From the NCBI GenBank assembly GCA_902490305.1, contig CABUDI010000020.1, forward strand, positions 1-34,101: 34,101 nt of DNA, read 5' to 3'. Positions within the stretch are counted from its first letter, which is position 1. Each line of letters opens with the position of its first letter. A program made the translations under genes and the position numbers. Below the pieces are notes generated by a model. The model was not told the DNA's origin. It made no database searches and worked only from the letters and a program-made list of their open reading frames with translations. The stretch comes from an uncultured Collinsella sp. GTDB lineage: Bacteria > Actinomycetota > Coriobacteriia > Coriobacteriales > Coriobacteriaceae. Below, in pieces: positions 15,895-23,550 of this stretch.

Positions 15895-15914
15895 CTGTTT
15901 AGTAATGTTTACAC
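15895..15914. promoter_or_regulatory. operator-like motif upstream of second antiterminator
   Basis: CTGTTTAGTAATGTTTACAC matches the reverse strand of 10297-10316 almost base for base. Further half-sites lie at 15887 (CCGTTTAAC) and 15921 (ATTTACGG). It suggests that the LacI-type protein at 9103 or a relative also controls the second PTS locus. Confidence 0.5.
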
Positions 15915-15966
15915 GAGGTCATTTACGGTGTTTCGCTTAAACTGGCAACCAGAGTGATATTCAGGC

Positions 15967-16033
15967 AAGGCTCCTGAAGCAGCATCTGTCGACATTGATT
16001 GTCGGATTCTGCTTCGGGAGCCTTGTTTTGTTT
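15967..16033 (+). terminator. leader terminator before second antiterminator
   Basis: AAGGCTCCTGAAGCAG (15967-15982) pairs with CTGCTTCGGGAGCCTT (16009-16024), one mismatch, followed by GTTTTGTTT. This is the expected site of antitermination. A RAT-like stretch (CAGAGTGATATTCAGGCAAGG, ending at 15970) overlaps the 5' arm: its CAGGCAAGG half resembles the RAT 3' half, but a good GGATTGT 5' half is not seen. Confidence 0.85.
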
Positions 16034-16044
16034 AAGGGGGACAC

Positions 16045-16884
16045 ATGGAAATCGTTAAACGAATTAACACCAGCGCTGTCCTCTGCATCGACGGAAATGG
16101 CAGGCAGCTGGTGGCATTCGGGCGTGGCCTGGGGTTTAAGGACGTTGGCGATGAATTACCGCTCTCGGAGATTCAACGAACGTTCTATAACGTTAGTTCC
16201 CGCTACATCGCTCTCATTGATGAAGTCTCGGATGAACTTCTCGAGCTGACCTCGGATGTTATTGATATGTCGACAGGACTGCTTCCCTATGAAGTAAGCC
16301 CTAATTTGCCGTTTATTCTTGCGGACCATATCGCGTATGCAATTAAGCGCAAGGAGCAAAACATTGTTGTCCATATGCCCTTGTCTTTTGATGTTCGCCA
16401 ACAATATCCCGTCGAATTCAAAATCGGCGAGTACGCGCTTCGAATAATCAGGAAACGTCTCAATGTTAGGCTTCCCGCTCATGAGACAGTTGGAATTGCC
16501 ATGGCGTTTATCAATAACATGGCCGATTCGGATTCATGTGAGCTGGCTGAAGAGTTTGGCACGGACGTTTACGATCGCGTTCTCGAAGAATCAACTATTG
16601 CTGTTGAAAGACGGCTTGGTATTCAAGTTGATCGGGAGGGCTTCGATTATGCAAGGTTCGCAACCCACCTTCAGTACCTATTCAATAGGTTGAACTCTGG
16701 CGAAAGTATCGTAAGCGACAACCGCAAGATGTATCTCTCGCTCAAAGATGAATATCCGGTGGCATCGGCGTGCGCCGATGACATCGCTTCTGTTCTCAGC
16801 CGGCTGACGGGCCAAGAACTTATAGACGAAGAAAGACTCTATCTGATGATGCATATCAATCGAATCGCATCGAAAGCTAGGTAA
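16045..16884 (+). CDS. BglG/LicT-family transcription antiterminator (second)
   Basis: A 279-residue paralogue of the antiterminator at 4997 and the same length. It has the CAT RNA-binding domain at the N-terminus (NTSAVLCIDGNGRQLVAFGRGLGF) and two PRDs with His95, His208 and His270. The second PRD1 histidine is replaced by Ala154; the first antiterminator has Asn at the matching place. The ATG follows AAGGGGG. It should bind the leader terminator region just upstream and switch on the EIIBC gene that starts 68 bases later. Codon and base composition are visibly less G/C-rich than the transketolase genes, which hints at a separate origin for this locus. Confidence 0.9.
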   Translation: MEIVKRINTSAVLCIDGNGRQLVAFGRGLGFKDVGDELPLSEIQRTFYNVSSRYIALIDEVSDELLELTSDVIDMSTGLLPYEVSPNLPFILADHIAYAIKRKEQNIVVHMPLSFDVRQQYPVEFKIGEYALRIIRKRLNVRLPAHETVGIAMAFINNMADSDSCELAEEFGTDVYDRVLEESTIAVERRLGIQVDREGFDYARFATHLQYLFNRLNSGESIVSDNRKMYLSLKDEYPVASACADDIASVLSRLTGQELIDEERLYLMMHINRIASKAR

Positions 16885-16952
16885 TTGGTCGGCGAAGGCG
16901 CGCGCTTTGCCGATGGTTACATATAAAATACAACATGGGAGAAATGGTATTT

Positions 16953-18323
16953 ATGGCAGATACAACCAAGCTCGCTGCCGAGATTCTCGAGATGGTGGGC
17001 GGTGCAGAAAACGTTACATTTGTAGCCCACTGCATGACTCGTTTAAGGTTCAATCTTAAGGACGAAAGCATCGTAGATGATGCAAAAGTCAAGGCAATCG
17101 ATGGTGTGATCGATATTCGCCATTCAGCAGGGCAATACCAAGTGATTGTGGGGCCCAAGGTCGATAAGGTCTACGAAATCGTTGCAAAGGAAACCGGGGT
17201 TGACACCGGGAAGTCCGCGGCAGATGAAGGCGAGACCAAAGGTTTTCTGGGAAAGCTGATGAAGCTGATCAGCGGCATCATGATGCCCGTTCTTCCCGCC
17301 TTGATTGCATGCGGAATGATAAACGCCGTCCTTAGTATCCTGACGACGGCAGGTGTCGTTTCCGCTGAGAGCGGAATTTATACCCTGCTGTACGGCATGG
17401 GAAACGCCAGCATGTATTTCTTGCCCGTTCTCGTCGGATCGTCTGCGGCCAAATTCTTTGGAATCGATCAATATATCGGTGCGGTGCTCGGTGCAATCCT
17501 GCTTTACCCGACTTTTGTTGCCGCAGCTGGAGCTGGTGATGCGCTGGATTTGTTCGGCATGAAGTTCACGATGGTGAGCTATGCCTCGACGGTGTTTCCC
17601 GCTATCGTGGCGGCTTGGTTCGCATCCGTTCTTTATAAGTGGCTGCGTGCGGTTCTTCCCGATGCTTTGGCATTTGCACTCGTTCCGTTCCTGACAGTTG
17701 CTATTGCTGCCCCCATCTCGCTTCTTGTGGTTGGCCCGGTTATCCAACAGGCGAGCTCCTTGCTTGCGACTGCCGTACTGGCGGTCTATCAGTTCAGCCC
17801 CATTCTTTGCGGCGTTATTCTTGGACCGATATTTGGCCTCGTCATGATTCCTCTTGGACTCCATTGGGCCCTCATTGTGATCTCCATCAACAATATTATG
17901 ACCGTCGGTTCCGACCCTATCCTTGGACTTCTTTGCGGTAGCATGGGTGTCGTCGGCGCTTGCTTGGCGTTTGCTTTCCGCTCGAAGGATCCGAGCGAAA
18001 AGAGCCTTGGATTCAGCTGTGCCATTACGAGCCTGTGCGGAATTACAGAACCTGCCCTGTACGGCATAGTTTTGGAGCACAAGAAGATCATCGTCGCTTC
18101 CATGATTTCTGGTGCAATTAGCGCTGTTATCCCGGCTATCTTCAATACCCGCACGTTCGTTATGACGTCGAGTGGTATTTTCAGCTTCCCCGGCTACATG
18201 AATCCTTCCGGTGATATGAGCAGCCTTATTGGTGCGATCCTTTGCAATGTCGTTGGTTTTATTCTTACCTTCGTCCTCGTCTACATCATGTATCGCCCTG
18301 ATGCAGACACGTCGGCGGAATAG
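16953..18323 (+). CDS. PTS beta-glucoside-family EIIBC (second)
   Basis: This membrane PTS permease of the glucoside family has 456 residues. EIIB at the N-terminus has phospho-Cys27 in AHCMTRLRFNLKD. EIIC follows from about residue 105 with multiple membrane helices, including the conserved GITEPALYGIVLEHK loop. It ends RPDADTSAE with no EIIA domain. GGGAG at 16938 favours the ATG at 16953; the ATG at 16935 has no ribosome-binding site. It is clearly related to the EIIBC at 5904 but diverged through EIIC, so a different glycoside is likely. The gene after it is an esterase rather than a GH1 enzyme. Confidence 0.9.
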   Translation: MADTTKLAAEILEMVGGAENVTFVAHCMTRLRFNLKDESIVDDAKVKAIDGVIDIRHSAGQYQVIVGPKVDKVYEIVAKETGVDTGKSAADEGETKGFLGKLMKLISGIMMPVLPALIACGMINAVLSILTTAGVVSAESGIYTLLYGMGNASMYFLPVLVGSSAAKFFGIDQYIGAVLGAILLYPTFVAAAGAGDALDLFGMKFTMVSYASTVFPAIVAAWFASVLYKWLRAVLPDALAFALVPFLTVAIAAPISLLVVGPVIQQASSLLATAVLAVYQFSPILCGVILGPIFGLVMIPLGLHWALIVISINNIMTVGSDPILGLLCGSMGVVGACLAFAFRSKDPSEKSLGFSCAITSLCGITEPALYGIVLEHKKIIVASMISGAISAVIPAIFNTRTFVMTSSGIFSFPGYMNPSGDMSSLIGAILCNVVGFILTFVLVYIMYRPDADTSAE

Positions 18324-18373
18324 ACAATTATTCGGAATGTAAGCTGCTGAAAACCCCGCGGCAGATTGCATAT

Positions 18374-18414
18374 GGTGGGCTTGCGATTGATCTGCGCGAG
18401 CCCACCTCGTTTTT
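18374..18414 (+). terminator. terminator/attenuator directly before esterase gene
   Basis: GGTGGGCTTGCG (18374-18385) and CGCGAGCCCACC (18395-18406) form a 12-bp stem with one wobble, then TCGTTTTT. The T-run runs straight into the GGAG ribosome-binding site of the esterase gene. It would limit read-through from the PTS gene and acts as an attenuator unless the esterase has its own promoter. Confidence 0.8.
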
Positions 18415-18427
18415 GGAGTGACTGGTT

Positions 18428-19408
18428 ATGACAATTACTGCCGATATGACATTTGGAGAAATCGCACTTCTTCCTGAGTTCGCTGGGTTCGGTGAGCATC
18501 TCATGCTTTGCCGACCTTCAACTTGGGAGCGCATGTGGAATAAGCCCATCGCGGCCCATTTGAATTCCGACACTAATCCGTATGAAGTTACTCGTGTTCT
18601 GCGCGGGTTGAATCGGATTGTTGAGCTTGCGGATGACGGGAGGCAGGTTGCATACGATATTTGGGATGAAGCCGATTGTATTCGCGATCCGACCCGGCGC
18701 AACACAAAGCTGTTTTTCTTTCCGGGGCGACCGGGGGCGCCATTCGTTATCGCGATTTCGGGTGGGGGCTATCAGAGCGTTTGTCACCAAATGGAAGGTT
18801 TTCCCGTTGCTCCCGAGCTCAACGATGCGGGCTATAACGTGTTTGTGTTGTCATACAGGGTGAGGGTCGAGCCGCTGATGCCGCGTCCGATCGATGACCT
18901 TAATCGCGCAGTCCGTTTTGTCCTCGAGAATTCAACGCGATTTAATGTGGACAAAAAATATGCGGTTATCGGTTTTTCCGCTGGCGCGCATTTGACCGCC
19001 GAGTGGGGGACGGATAACAAGGGGTTTGCATCTTACGGATGCGAGCCGCCAAAAGCTTTGGTTCTGTGTTACGCCCCGATTGACCTTCATGAGTCCGAAT
19101 GTGCGTCAGACCATAGATTTCTTGATTCGGTGTGCGGTGGAGCTGGGCACGATGCGATTGATGATTTCTGCATTGATCAACATGTGTGGGAACGGTATCC
19201 GCCGACATATCTTTGGCAATGCGCCGACGATGATGTCGTATCGCCCGGCAATCTCGGAAAGATGGTTGACGCACTGGATGCGGCTGGGGTGCACCACGAG
19301 GAGATTGTGTATCCAGAAGGAGGACATGCGTTAATGAAACCTCATGCGCCGGAAACTGATCACTGGTGCTCGGGTGTCATTGAGTTCCTTAAGGGCTATC
19401 TCGGCTAA
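18428..19408 (+). CDS. alpha/beta-hydrolase, probable carbohydrate esterase
   Basis: A 326-residue serine hydrolase. It shows an oxyanion-type ISGGGYQSV segment (residues 110-118), the nucleophile elbow GFSAGAH with Ser184, an Asp at 268-269 in ADDDVV and His300 in EGGHALM, the full triad in family order. No signal peptide is seen, so it acts in the cytosol. Layout resembles the BD-FAE/Aes-like acetyl-esterases found near glycoside systems. After a PTS EIIBC it may deacylate an imported acylated glycoside, though the acyl group is unknown. The start at 18428 has GGAG 10 bases upstream. Its base composition matches the PTS genes before it. Confidence 0.82.
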   Translation: MTITADMTFGEIALLPEFAGFGEHLMLCRPSTWERMWNKPIAAHLNSDTNPYEVTRVLRGLNRIVELADDGRQVAYDIWDEADCIRDPTRRNTKLFFFPGRPGAPFVIAISGGGYQSVCHQMEGFPVAPELNDAGYNVFVLSYRVRVEPLMPRPIDDLNRAVRFVLENSTRFNVDKKYAVIGFSAGAHLTAEWGTDNKGFASYGCEPPKALVLCYAPIDLHESECASDHRFLDSVCGGAGHDAIDDFCIDQHVWERYPPTYLWQCADDDVVSPGNLGKMVDALDAAGVHHEEIVYPEGGHALMKPHAPETDHWCSGVIEFLKGYLG

Positions 19409-19533
19409 GTAAAATACACGCCGCCCTTTTGCCCATGTGACTCTGGTGCGTGTTGTTTGCGGTATTGACTCCATCAAAAGACGGCTAATGTTCTAGAATG
19501 TTTATATAGTCACATTTACGAACAGGAGCGAAC

Positions 19534-20178
19534 ATGCATATCTACTCTGTTACCGATCCCGAGTTCAAGTCCTACGGCCGCGTGTGGGACGACGTACCCT
19601 CCAGCCTGACAGCTCCGCTTGTCGAGGCACTTTCCGCCACGCCCATTCCCGAGGGTAGCAAGTATGTGGCCTCCGCGCCCGAGCTGGAACAGGTCGAAGG
19701 TGCCGACACGCTCGGTCTGCTCATGTACGGCGGCCGCCCCTTCCAGCTGGGCTGGTGCAACGGCCGTAACACGAAGCTCAACTGCCTGGAGTATCACCGC
19801 GCCAGCGAGTTCAACCTGGGCGCCCGCGATTTTATCCTGCTGCTGGCCAAGCGCGAGCAGATCGTCGACGGCAAGCTCGATACCGCGCAGGTCAAGGCCT
19901 TCCGCGCGCCGGCCGGCACGCTCGTCGAGGTCTACGCCACGACGCTGCACTACACGCCGTGCATGGTCGACGACGGTGGCTTCCAGGTAATGGTAGCGCT
20001 GCCCGCCGGCACCAATGGTCCGCGTCCCGAGGCCGCTGCCAACATGTCCGCCGCCGGCGACAGCTACTGCTACTGGAAGGCCGACAAGTGGGTCCTCTGC
20101 CACGCCGATAGTCCCAAAGCAGCCGAGGGCGGCTACGTAGGCCTAACCGGCAAAAACCTCGACATCACCTGCGACTAG
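19534..20178 (+). CDS. DUF4867 family protein
   Basis: A 214-residue cytosolic protein that I recognise as DUF4867-like: a beta-rich, cupin-like single domain with ELEQVEGADTLGLLMYGG early and the FRAPAGTLVEVYATTLHYTPC segment in the second half. Members often lie near carbohydrate genes; a role in sugar metabolism is inference and no reaction is established here. It is preceded by AGGAG and a possible promoter (TTGACT at 19465-19470), so it may be transcribed alone. Composition is G/C-rich again, unlike the esterase just before it. Confidence 0.7.
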   Translation: MHIYSVTDPEFKSYGRVWDDVPSSLTAPLVEALSATPIPEGSKYVASAPELEQVEGADTLGLLMYGGRPFQLGWCNGRNTKLNCLEYHRASEFNLGARDFILLLAKREQIVDGKLDTAQVKAFRAPAGTLVEVYATTLHYTPCMVDDGGFQVMVALPAGTNGPRPEAAANMSAAGDSYCYWKADKWVLCHADSPKAAEGGYVGLTGKNLDITCD

Positions 20179-20184
20179 CGCTTC

Positions 20185-20371
20185 GTCTCAATCCTGTAAC
20201 ATCTAGCAGCCAAAATCGTCTCTACCTGTTACAGAACGAGACAAACTGCAGGGGGCTGCCCGAAAATCTCAATCTGTAACACCAGGCTCGGTTTTGACGG
20301 TCTAACTGTTACAGACCGAGACAAACCGGTCAAAACCATCACAAAGGTGCCTGTCCCCTTCGTGGTGGTTT
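20185..20371. repeat. hairpin-pair repeat, left copy
   Basis: Left copy of the direct repeat that brackets the ATPase gene. It holds hairpin A (GTCTCAATCCTGTAACA at 20185-20201 against TGTTACAGAACGAGAC at 20227-20242), a linker with CTGCAGGGGGCTGCCCG, hairpin B (TCTCAATCTGTAACA at 20267-20281 against TGTTACAGACCGAGACA at 20307-20323), and hairpin C (AACCATCACAAAGG against CCCTTCGTGGTGGTT around TGCCTGTC). It fills nearly the whole gap between DUF4867 and the ATPase stop codon. Confidence 0.85.
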
Positions 20372-20373
20372 TC

Positions 20374-21480
20374 CTACAGCTGACTGCGCAGGTAGTCAGC
20401 CATATAAGGAACAGCGAAGCGCACGTACCCGCGGCGGGCCTGTTCGATTACGCCGGCGTCGATAAGGCGCCGGCGATACTTTTGTGCGTAGTCGGGTGTG
20501 ACCGACATGCGCTCGGCTACATCAGAAATGCGCGACACGGTGTCTTCGTCATCCGCCATTGCGGCAAGAAACGCAACGTCTTGGTCCGAGAGCGCGGCGA
20601 GCGTCGTCTCGCACACATCGTTTTCGAAATCGACCTTTGACGCCTCGATGGCTCCGTCGACTAGCTCTCGTGTTGCGCGTTCTCCTGCCTGGCAACGATT
20701 GGCGATGTTGTAACCGATGAGCTGCAACATGTAGGGCGAGCCCTGGGTTGCGCGAGCGGCATCTAGTCGAAGATCGCTTGGGATATCAAGGTCGAGTTCT
20801 TCGAAAGCCCGCTGGTAATAGGTGTCGACGTCTCCGACTGAAAGCGGTTCGAGTGTGACTTTGCGAGCGCGGTTGAGAAACGTCAGCACGCGGTCATTGA
20901 GCGTCGCCGAGACCGCTCCCGGAAGGCCCGCCATAACGAGTGCGACGTTGAGTCTCTCGCCGACGAGTTCTTGATAAGCGGTGACGAGTTGTCTGATCTC
21001 GGGCGAATTAGCCTGAAGCTCATCGATGAGGATGAGGATGCCATGTCCTTGCTCGGTTAGTTTGCGCGCCAGTTGCGTGAGCTTGAACTGGAAACTCTTG
21101 GTTTCCTGCACATCGCGCGTGAACTCAAGGCCGGCTGAGAAACCGAAGACGCTCAGGCTGCCGCCCGTGAGTTTAGGGAGATGGCGTTTGTTGGCATAGG
21201 GCTCGCCCGCCTCTTGGATTTTTTCAACAATGCGTTCGAGCATGTCCTCGGAGGCAACGGTGGGCGTGGCGACGACGAAGCCAAGCTTGCGAGCGCGATC
21301 GGCGAGCTCCCACAGGAGAACCGTCTTGCCGCTTCCTCGCTGGCCGAGCATGAGCATGGCGCGGTCTCGATTGCCCGGCTCCTGTTCAAGGCCGGAGATG
21401 AATGTTGAAATTACATTTCCTCGCCCAACGAGATAGGATGGGCGATTTCCAAATGAAGGGGAGAAGATGGTTTCAGTCAT
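20374..21480 (-). CDS. AAA+ ATPase with C-terminal winged helix (ORC/Cdc6-like fold)
   Basis: A 368-residue ATP-binding protein of the AAA_16/archaeal-ATPase type, related in fold to Orc1/Cdc6 and STAND ATPases. Walker A is GQRGSGKT (residues 46-53), Walker B ILILIDE (148-154), and a GLPG motif follows at 185-188, where such proteins carry a sensor. The last 80 residues (SRISDVAERMSVTPDYAQKY onward) look like a winged-helix DNA-binding domain. A good AAAGGAGA precedes the ATG. It stands alone, opposite in strand to its neighbours, between two direct copies of a hairpin-rich repeat. Roles in DNA handling, defence or mobility of the repeat are all possible; none is shown. Function is not recognised. 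Confidence 0.85.
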   Translation of the reverse strand: MTETIFSPSFGNRPSYLVGRGNVISTFISGLEQEPGNRDRAMLMLGQRGSGKTVLLWELADRARKLGFVVATPTVASEDMLERIVEKIQEAGEPYANKRHLPKLTGGSLSVFGFSAGLEFTRDVQETKSFQFKLTQLARKLTEQGHGILILIDELQANSPEIRQLVTAYQELVGERLNVALVMAGLPGAVSATLNDRVLTFLNRARKVTLEPLSVGDVDTYYQRAFEELDLDIPSDLRLDAARATQGSPYMLQLIGYNIANRCQAGERATRELVDGAIEASKVDFENDVCETTLAALSDQDVAFLAAMADDEDTVSRISDVAERMSVTPDYAQKYRRRLIDAGVIEQARRGYVRFAVPYMADYLRSQL

Positions 21481-21481
21481 A

Positions 21482-21532
21482 AGTCTCCTTTCCTTTTTTT
21501 CCTATTTTTTCCTTTTTTTCCTATTCAGTCAA
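21482..21532 (-). promoter_or_regulatory. candidate promoter and purine-rich leader of ATPase gene
   Basis: On the minus strand TTGACT (21532-21527) is a good -35 box; 17 bases later lies a weak AAAAAT. The leader repeats AGGAAAAAAA-like units three to four times before the AAAGGAGA ribosome-binding site. AGTCAAATTGACT at 21527-21539 is a short palindrome over the -35 box. Confidence 0.4.
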
Positions 21533-21608
21533 ATTGACTACTGGTCGAGGGCGGCTTCAGGGGGGCTCATCGAAAAGAACCTCGACATCAACGAAGACCG
21601 GGACCTTC

Positions 21609-21817
21609 TGTCTCGTTCTGTAACATCTAGCAGGCTAAATCGTCTTTTCCTGTTACAGAACGAGACAAACTGCAGGGGGCTGCCCGAAAATCTCGATCTG
21701 TAACACCAGGCTCGGTTTTAACGGTCTAACTGTTACAGATTGAGACAAACCGGCGGAGCGGACTATCTCTCGGGTCCAAACCACCACAAAGGTGCCTGTC
21801 CTCTTTTTGGTGGTTGG
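21609..21817. repeat. hairpin-pair repeat, right copy
   Basis: Right copy of the repeat at 20185-20371, same orientation. Hairpin A is perfect here: TGTCTCGTTCTGTAACA (21609-21625) and TGTTACAGAACGAGACA (21651-21667). Hairpin B is TCTCGATCTGTAACA (21691-21705) and TGTTACAGATTGAGACA (21731-21747). After about 140 well-conserved bases this copy carries an extra stretch (near 21752-21776) before hairpin C (AACCACCACAAAGG and CTCTTTTTGGTGGTT). Together with the ATPase leader it explains most of the 478-base gap 21481-21958. Confidence 0.85.
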
Positions 21818-21910
21818 GTATCAGAAAGTGTCAGGCTCGGGCGGCTGCTGGGCGCCTGCGTGCGAAAAGAAGTGTCGACCTGCGTTGTTGTCGTTGGGTG
21901 GCGCCCCGTT

Positions 21911-21924
21911 TACGGGGATACTGA
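21911..21924 (+). promoter_or_regulatory. small palindrome upstream of second GH1 gene
   Basis: CCCCGTTTACGGGG is a 14-base hairpin or operator-like site about 35 bases before the GH1 start. Its centre, CCGTTTACGG, contains the GTTTAC half-site seen before the isomerase operon. The stretch 21818-21958 holds nothing else that I can support. Confidence 0.35.
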
Positions 21925-21958
21925 AACCACGACAAACAGCGTGTGAAAGGATCGATGT

Positions 21959-23389
21959 ATGGCTTTCCGTAAAGACTTCCTGTGGGGCGGCGCGACGGCT
22001 GCCAACCAGTGCGAGGGTGCCTACGACGTGGACGGTCGCGGCTTGGCTAACGTGGACGTGGCGCCGCACGGCGCTGAGCGCTACGCGGTGGTCTCCGGCC
22101 AGCGTAAGATGCTCGACTTCGAGGATGGCTACTACTATCCCGCGCAGACCGGCATCGATTTCTACCATCACTACAAGGAGGACATCGCCCTCTTCGCCGA
22201 GATGGGCTTTAAGACCTTCCGCATGAGCCTGGCATGGACCCGCATCTTCCCCAACGGTGACGAGGCTGAGCCCAACGAGGCCGGCCTGGCTTTCTATGAA
22301 GATGTGTTCCGCGAGTGCCAAAAGTACGGCATCGAGCCGCTCGTAACCATCACGCACTTCGACTGCCCGATTCACCTCATCAAGGAATACGGCGGCTGGC
22401 GCAACCGCAAGCTCATCGACTTCTACAAGAACCTTGCGACTACGATCTTCACCCGCTACAAGGGCCTGGTGAAGTATTGGCTCACCTTTAACGAGATCAA
22501 CATGATCCTGCACCTGCCGTTTATGGGTGCCGGCCTGGTTTTTGAGGAGGGCGAGAACAGGGAGGCCGTCGAGTACCTGGCCGCCCACAACGAGCTCGTC
22601 GCCAGCGCTTGGGCCACCAAGATCGCCCACGAGATCGACCCCGAGGTCAAGATCGGCTGCATGCTCGCCGCGGGCAGCTACTATCCTTACAGCTGCCGCC
22701 CGGGCGATGTGCGCCAGGCCCAGCTCGACAACCAGGACAACTACTTCTTCGTCGACGTCCAGAGCCGCGGCTATTACCCGGCCTATGCCGTCAAGAAGCT
22801 CGAGCGTCTGGGCATCGACGTGGGCATGACCGACGAGGACCGCGAGATCCTGGCCGACAACACCGTCGACTTCATCAGCTTTAGCTACTACAGCACCCGC
22901 TGCTCCGCGGGTGCCGATAATCCCGATGTCGAGAAGACCCAGGGCAACGCCTTCGCCGGTGCCAAGAACCCCTACCTGCAGCAGAGCCAGTGGGGCTGGG
23001 CCATCGATCCGCTAGGCTTCCGCATTACCCTCAACGACCTGTACGACCGCTATCAGAAGCCGCTGTTCGTGGTCGAGAATGGTCTGGGCGCCAAGGACGT
23101 TGTCGAGGAGGACGGCTCCATCAACGACGATTACCGCATCGATTACCTGCGCCAGCACATCGCCGCGATGCGCGACGCGGTGACCGAGGACGGCGTCGAC
23201 CTGCTGGGTTACACCACCTGGGGTCCGATCGACCTGGTCTCGGCCGGCACGGGCGAGATGTCCAAGCGCTACGGCTTCATCTACGTGGACCGCGACGACG
23301 CCGGCAACGGTACCCTCAAGCGCTCCAAGAAGAAGAGCTTCGACTGGTACAAGAAGGTAATCGCTTCCAACGGCGAAGATCTGGCCTAG
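21959..23389 (+). CDS. 6-phospho-beta-glucosidase, GH1 (second)
   Basis: A 476-residue GH1 enzyme homologous over its whole length to that at 7502. It keeps FLWGGATAANQCEGAYD at the N-terminus, acid/base Glu179 in TFNEIN, nucleophile Glu373 in VVENGLGA, and the phosphate-recognition tail KRSKKKSFDWYKKVIASN. GAAAGGA precedes the ATG. Codon use is strongly G/C-ending, unlike the copy at 7502, so it is probably an older resident gene. No PTS gene is adjacent; it may serve the EIIBC at 16953, whose locus lacks a GH1 gene. The stop codon TAG lies inside the 13-bp direct repeat that flanks the palindromic element. Confidence 0.93.
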   Translation: MAFRKDFLWGGATAANQCEGAYDVDGRGLANVDVAPHGAERYAVVSGQRKMLDFEDGYYYPAQTGIDFYHHYKEDIALFAEMGFKTFRMSLAWTRIFPNGDEAEPNEAGLAFYEDVFRECQKYGIEPLVTITHFDCPIHLIKEYGGWRNRKLIDFYKNLATTIFTRYKGLVKYWLTFNEINMILHLPFMGAGLVFEEGENREAVEYLAAHNELVASAWATKIAHEIDPEVKIGCMLAAGSYYPYSCRPGDVRQAQLDNQDNYFFVDVQSRGYYPAYAVKKLERLGIDVGMTDEDREILADNTVDFISFSYYSTRCSAGADNPDVEKTQGNAFAGAKNPYLQQSQWGWAIDPLGFRITLNDLYDRYQKPLFVVENGLGAKDVVEEDGSINDDYRIDYLRQHIAAMRDAVTEDGVDLLGYTTWGPIDLVSAGTGEMSKRYGFIYVDRDDAGNGTLKRSKKKSFDWYKKVIASNGEDLA

Positions 23390-23525
23390 GCTTTCCCAAC
23401 CACCGTACCTTGGGCCTCATTCGTCGCTTGCGTACCTTAAGTACGCGGCGCTCCCCATTCGACCCAATCTACGGCACCTGGAAAACCCTAGACTCAAATC
23501 TTACAGACCTGTCCTAGGCTTTCCC
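23385..23525. mobile_element. palindromic element flanked by 13-bp direct repeats
   Basis: CCTAGGCTTTCCC occurs exactly at 23385-23397 and again at 23513-23525. Between the copies is an imperfect palindrome (23401-23480) with the centre CGTCGCTTGCGTAC, CTTAA, GTACGCGGCGCTCC, whose arms also pair in CACCGTACCTTGGG and CCAATCTACGGCACC. The core is shared with 13561-13656. The direct repeats look like a target-site duplication, so this is a candidate non-autonomous mobile element. No protein is encoded in it. Confidence 0.6.
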
Positions 23526-23550
23526 GGCAATCATAGTCTCCTAACCAAAG

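Noticed and set aside
20374..21480. Transposition ATPase of an IstB or TnsC type
   Set aside because: No transposase gene lies beside it and the C-terminal winged helix fits the Orc/archaeal ATPase type better; left as unknown function.
20185..21817. CRISPR array or toxin-antitoxin locus around the ATPase
   Set aside because: Only two repeat copies of about 140 bases with internal hairpins and no short spacers; no small partner gene is visible.
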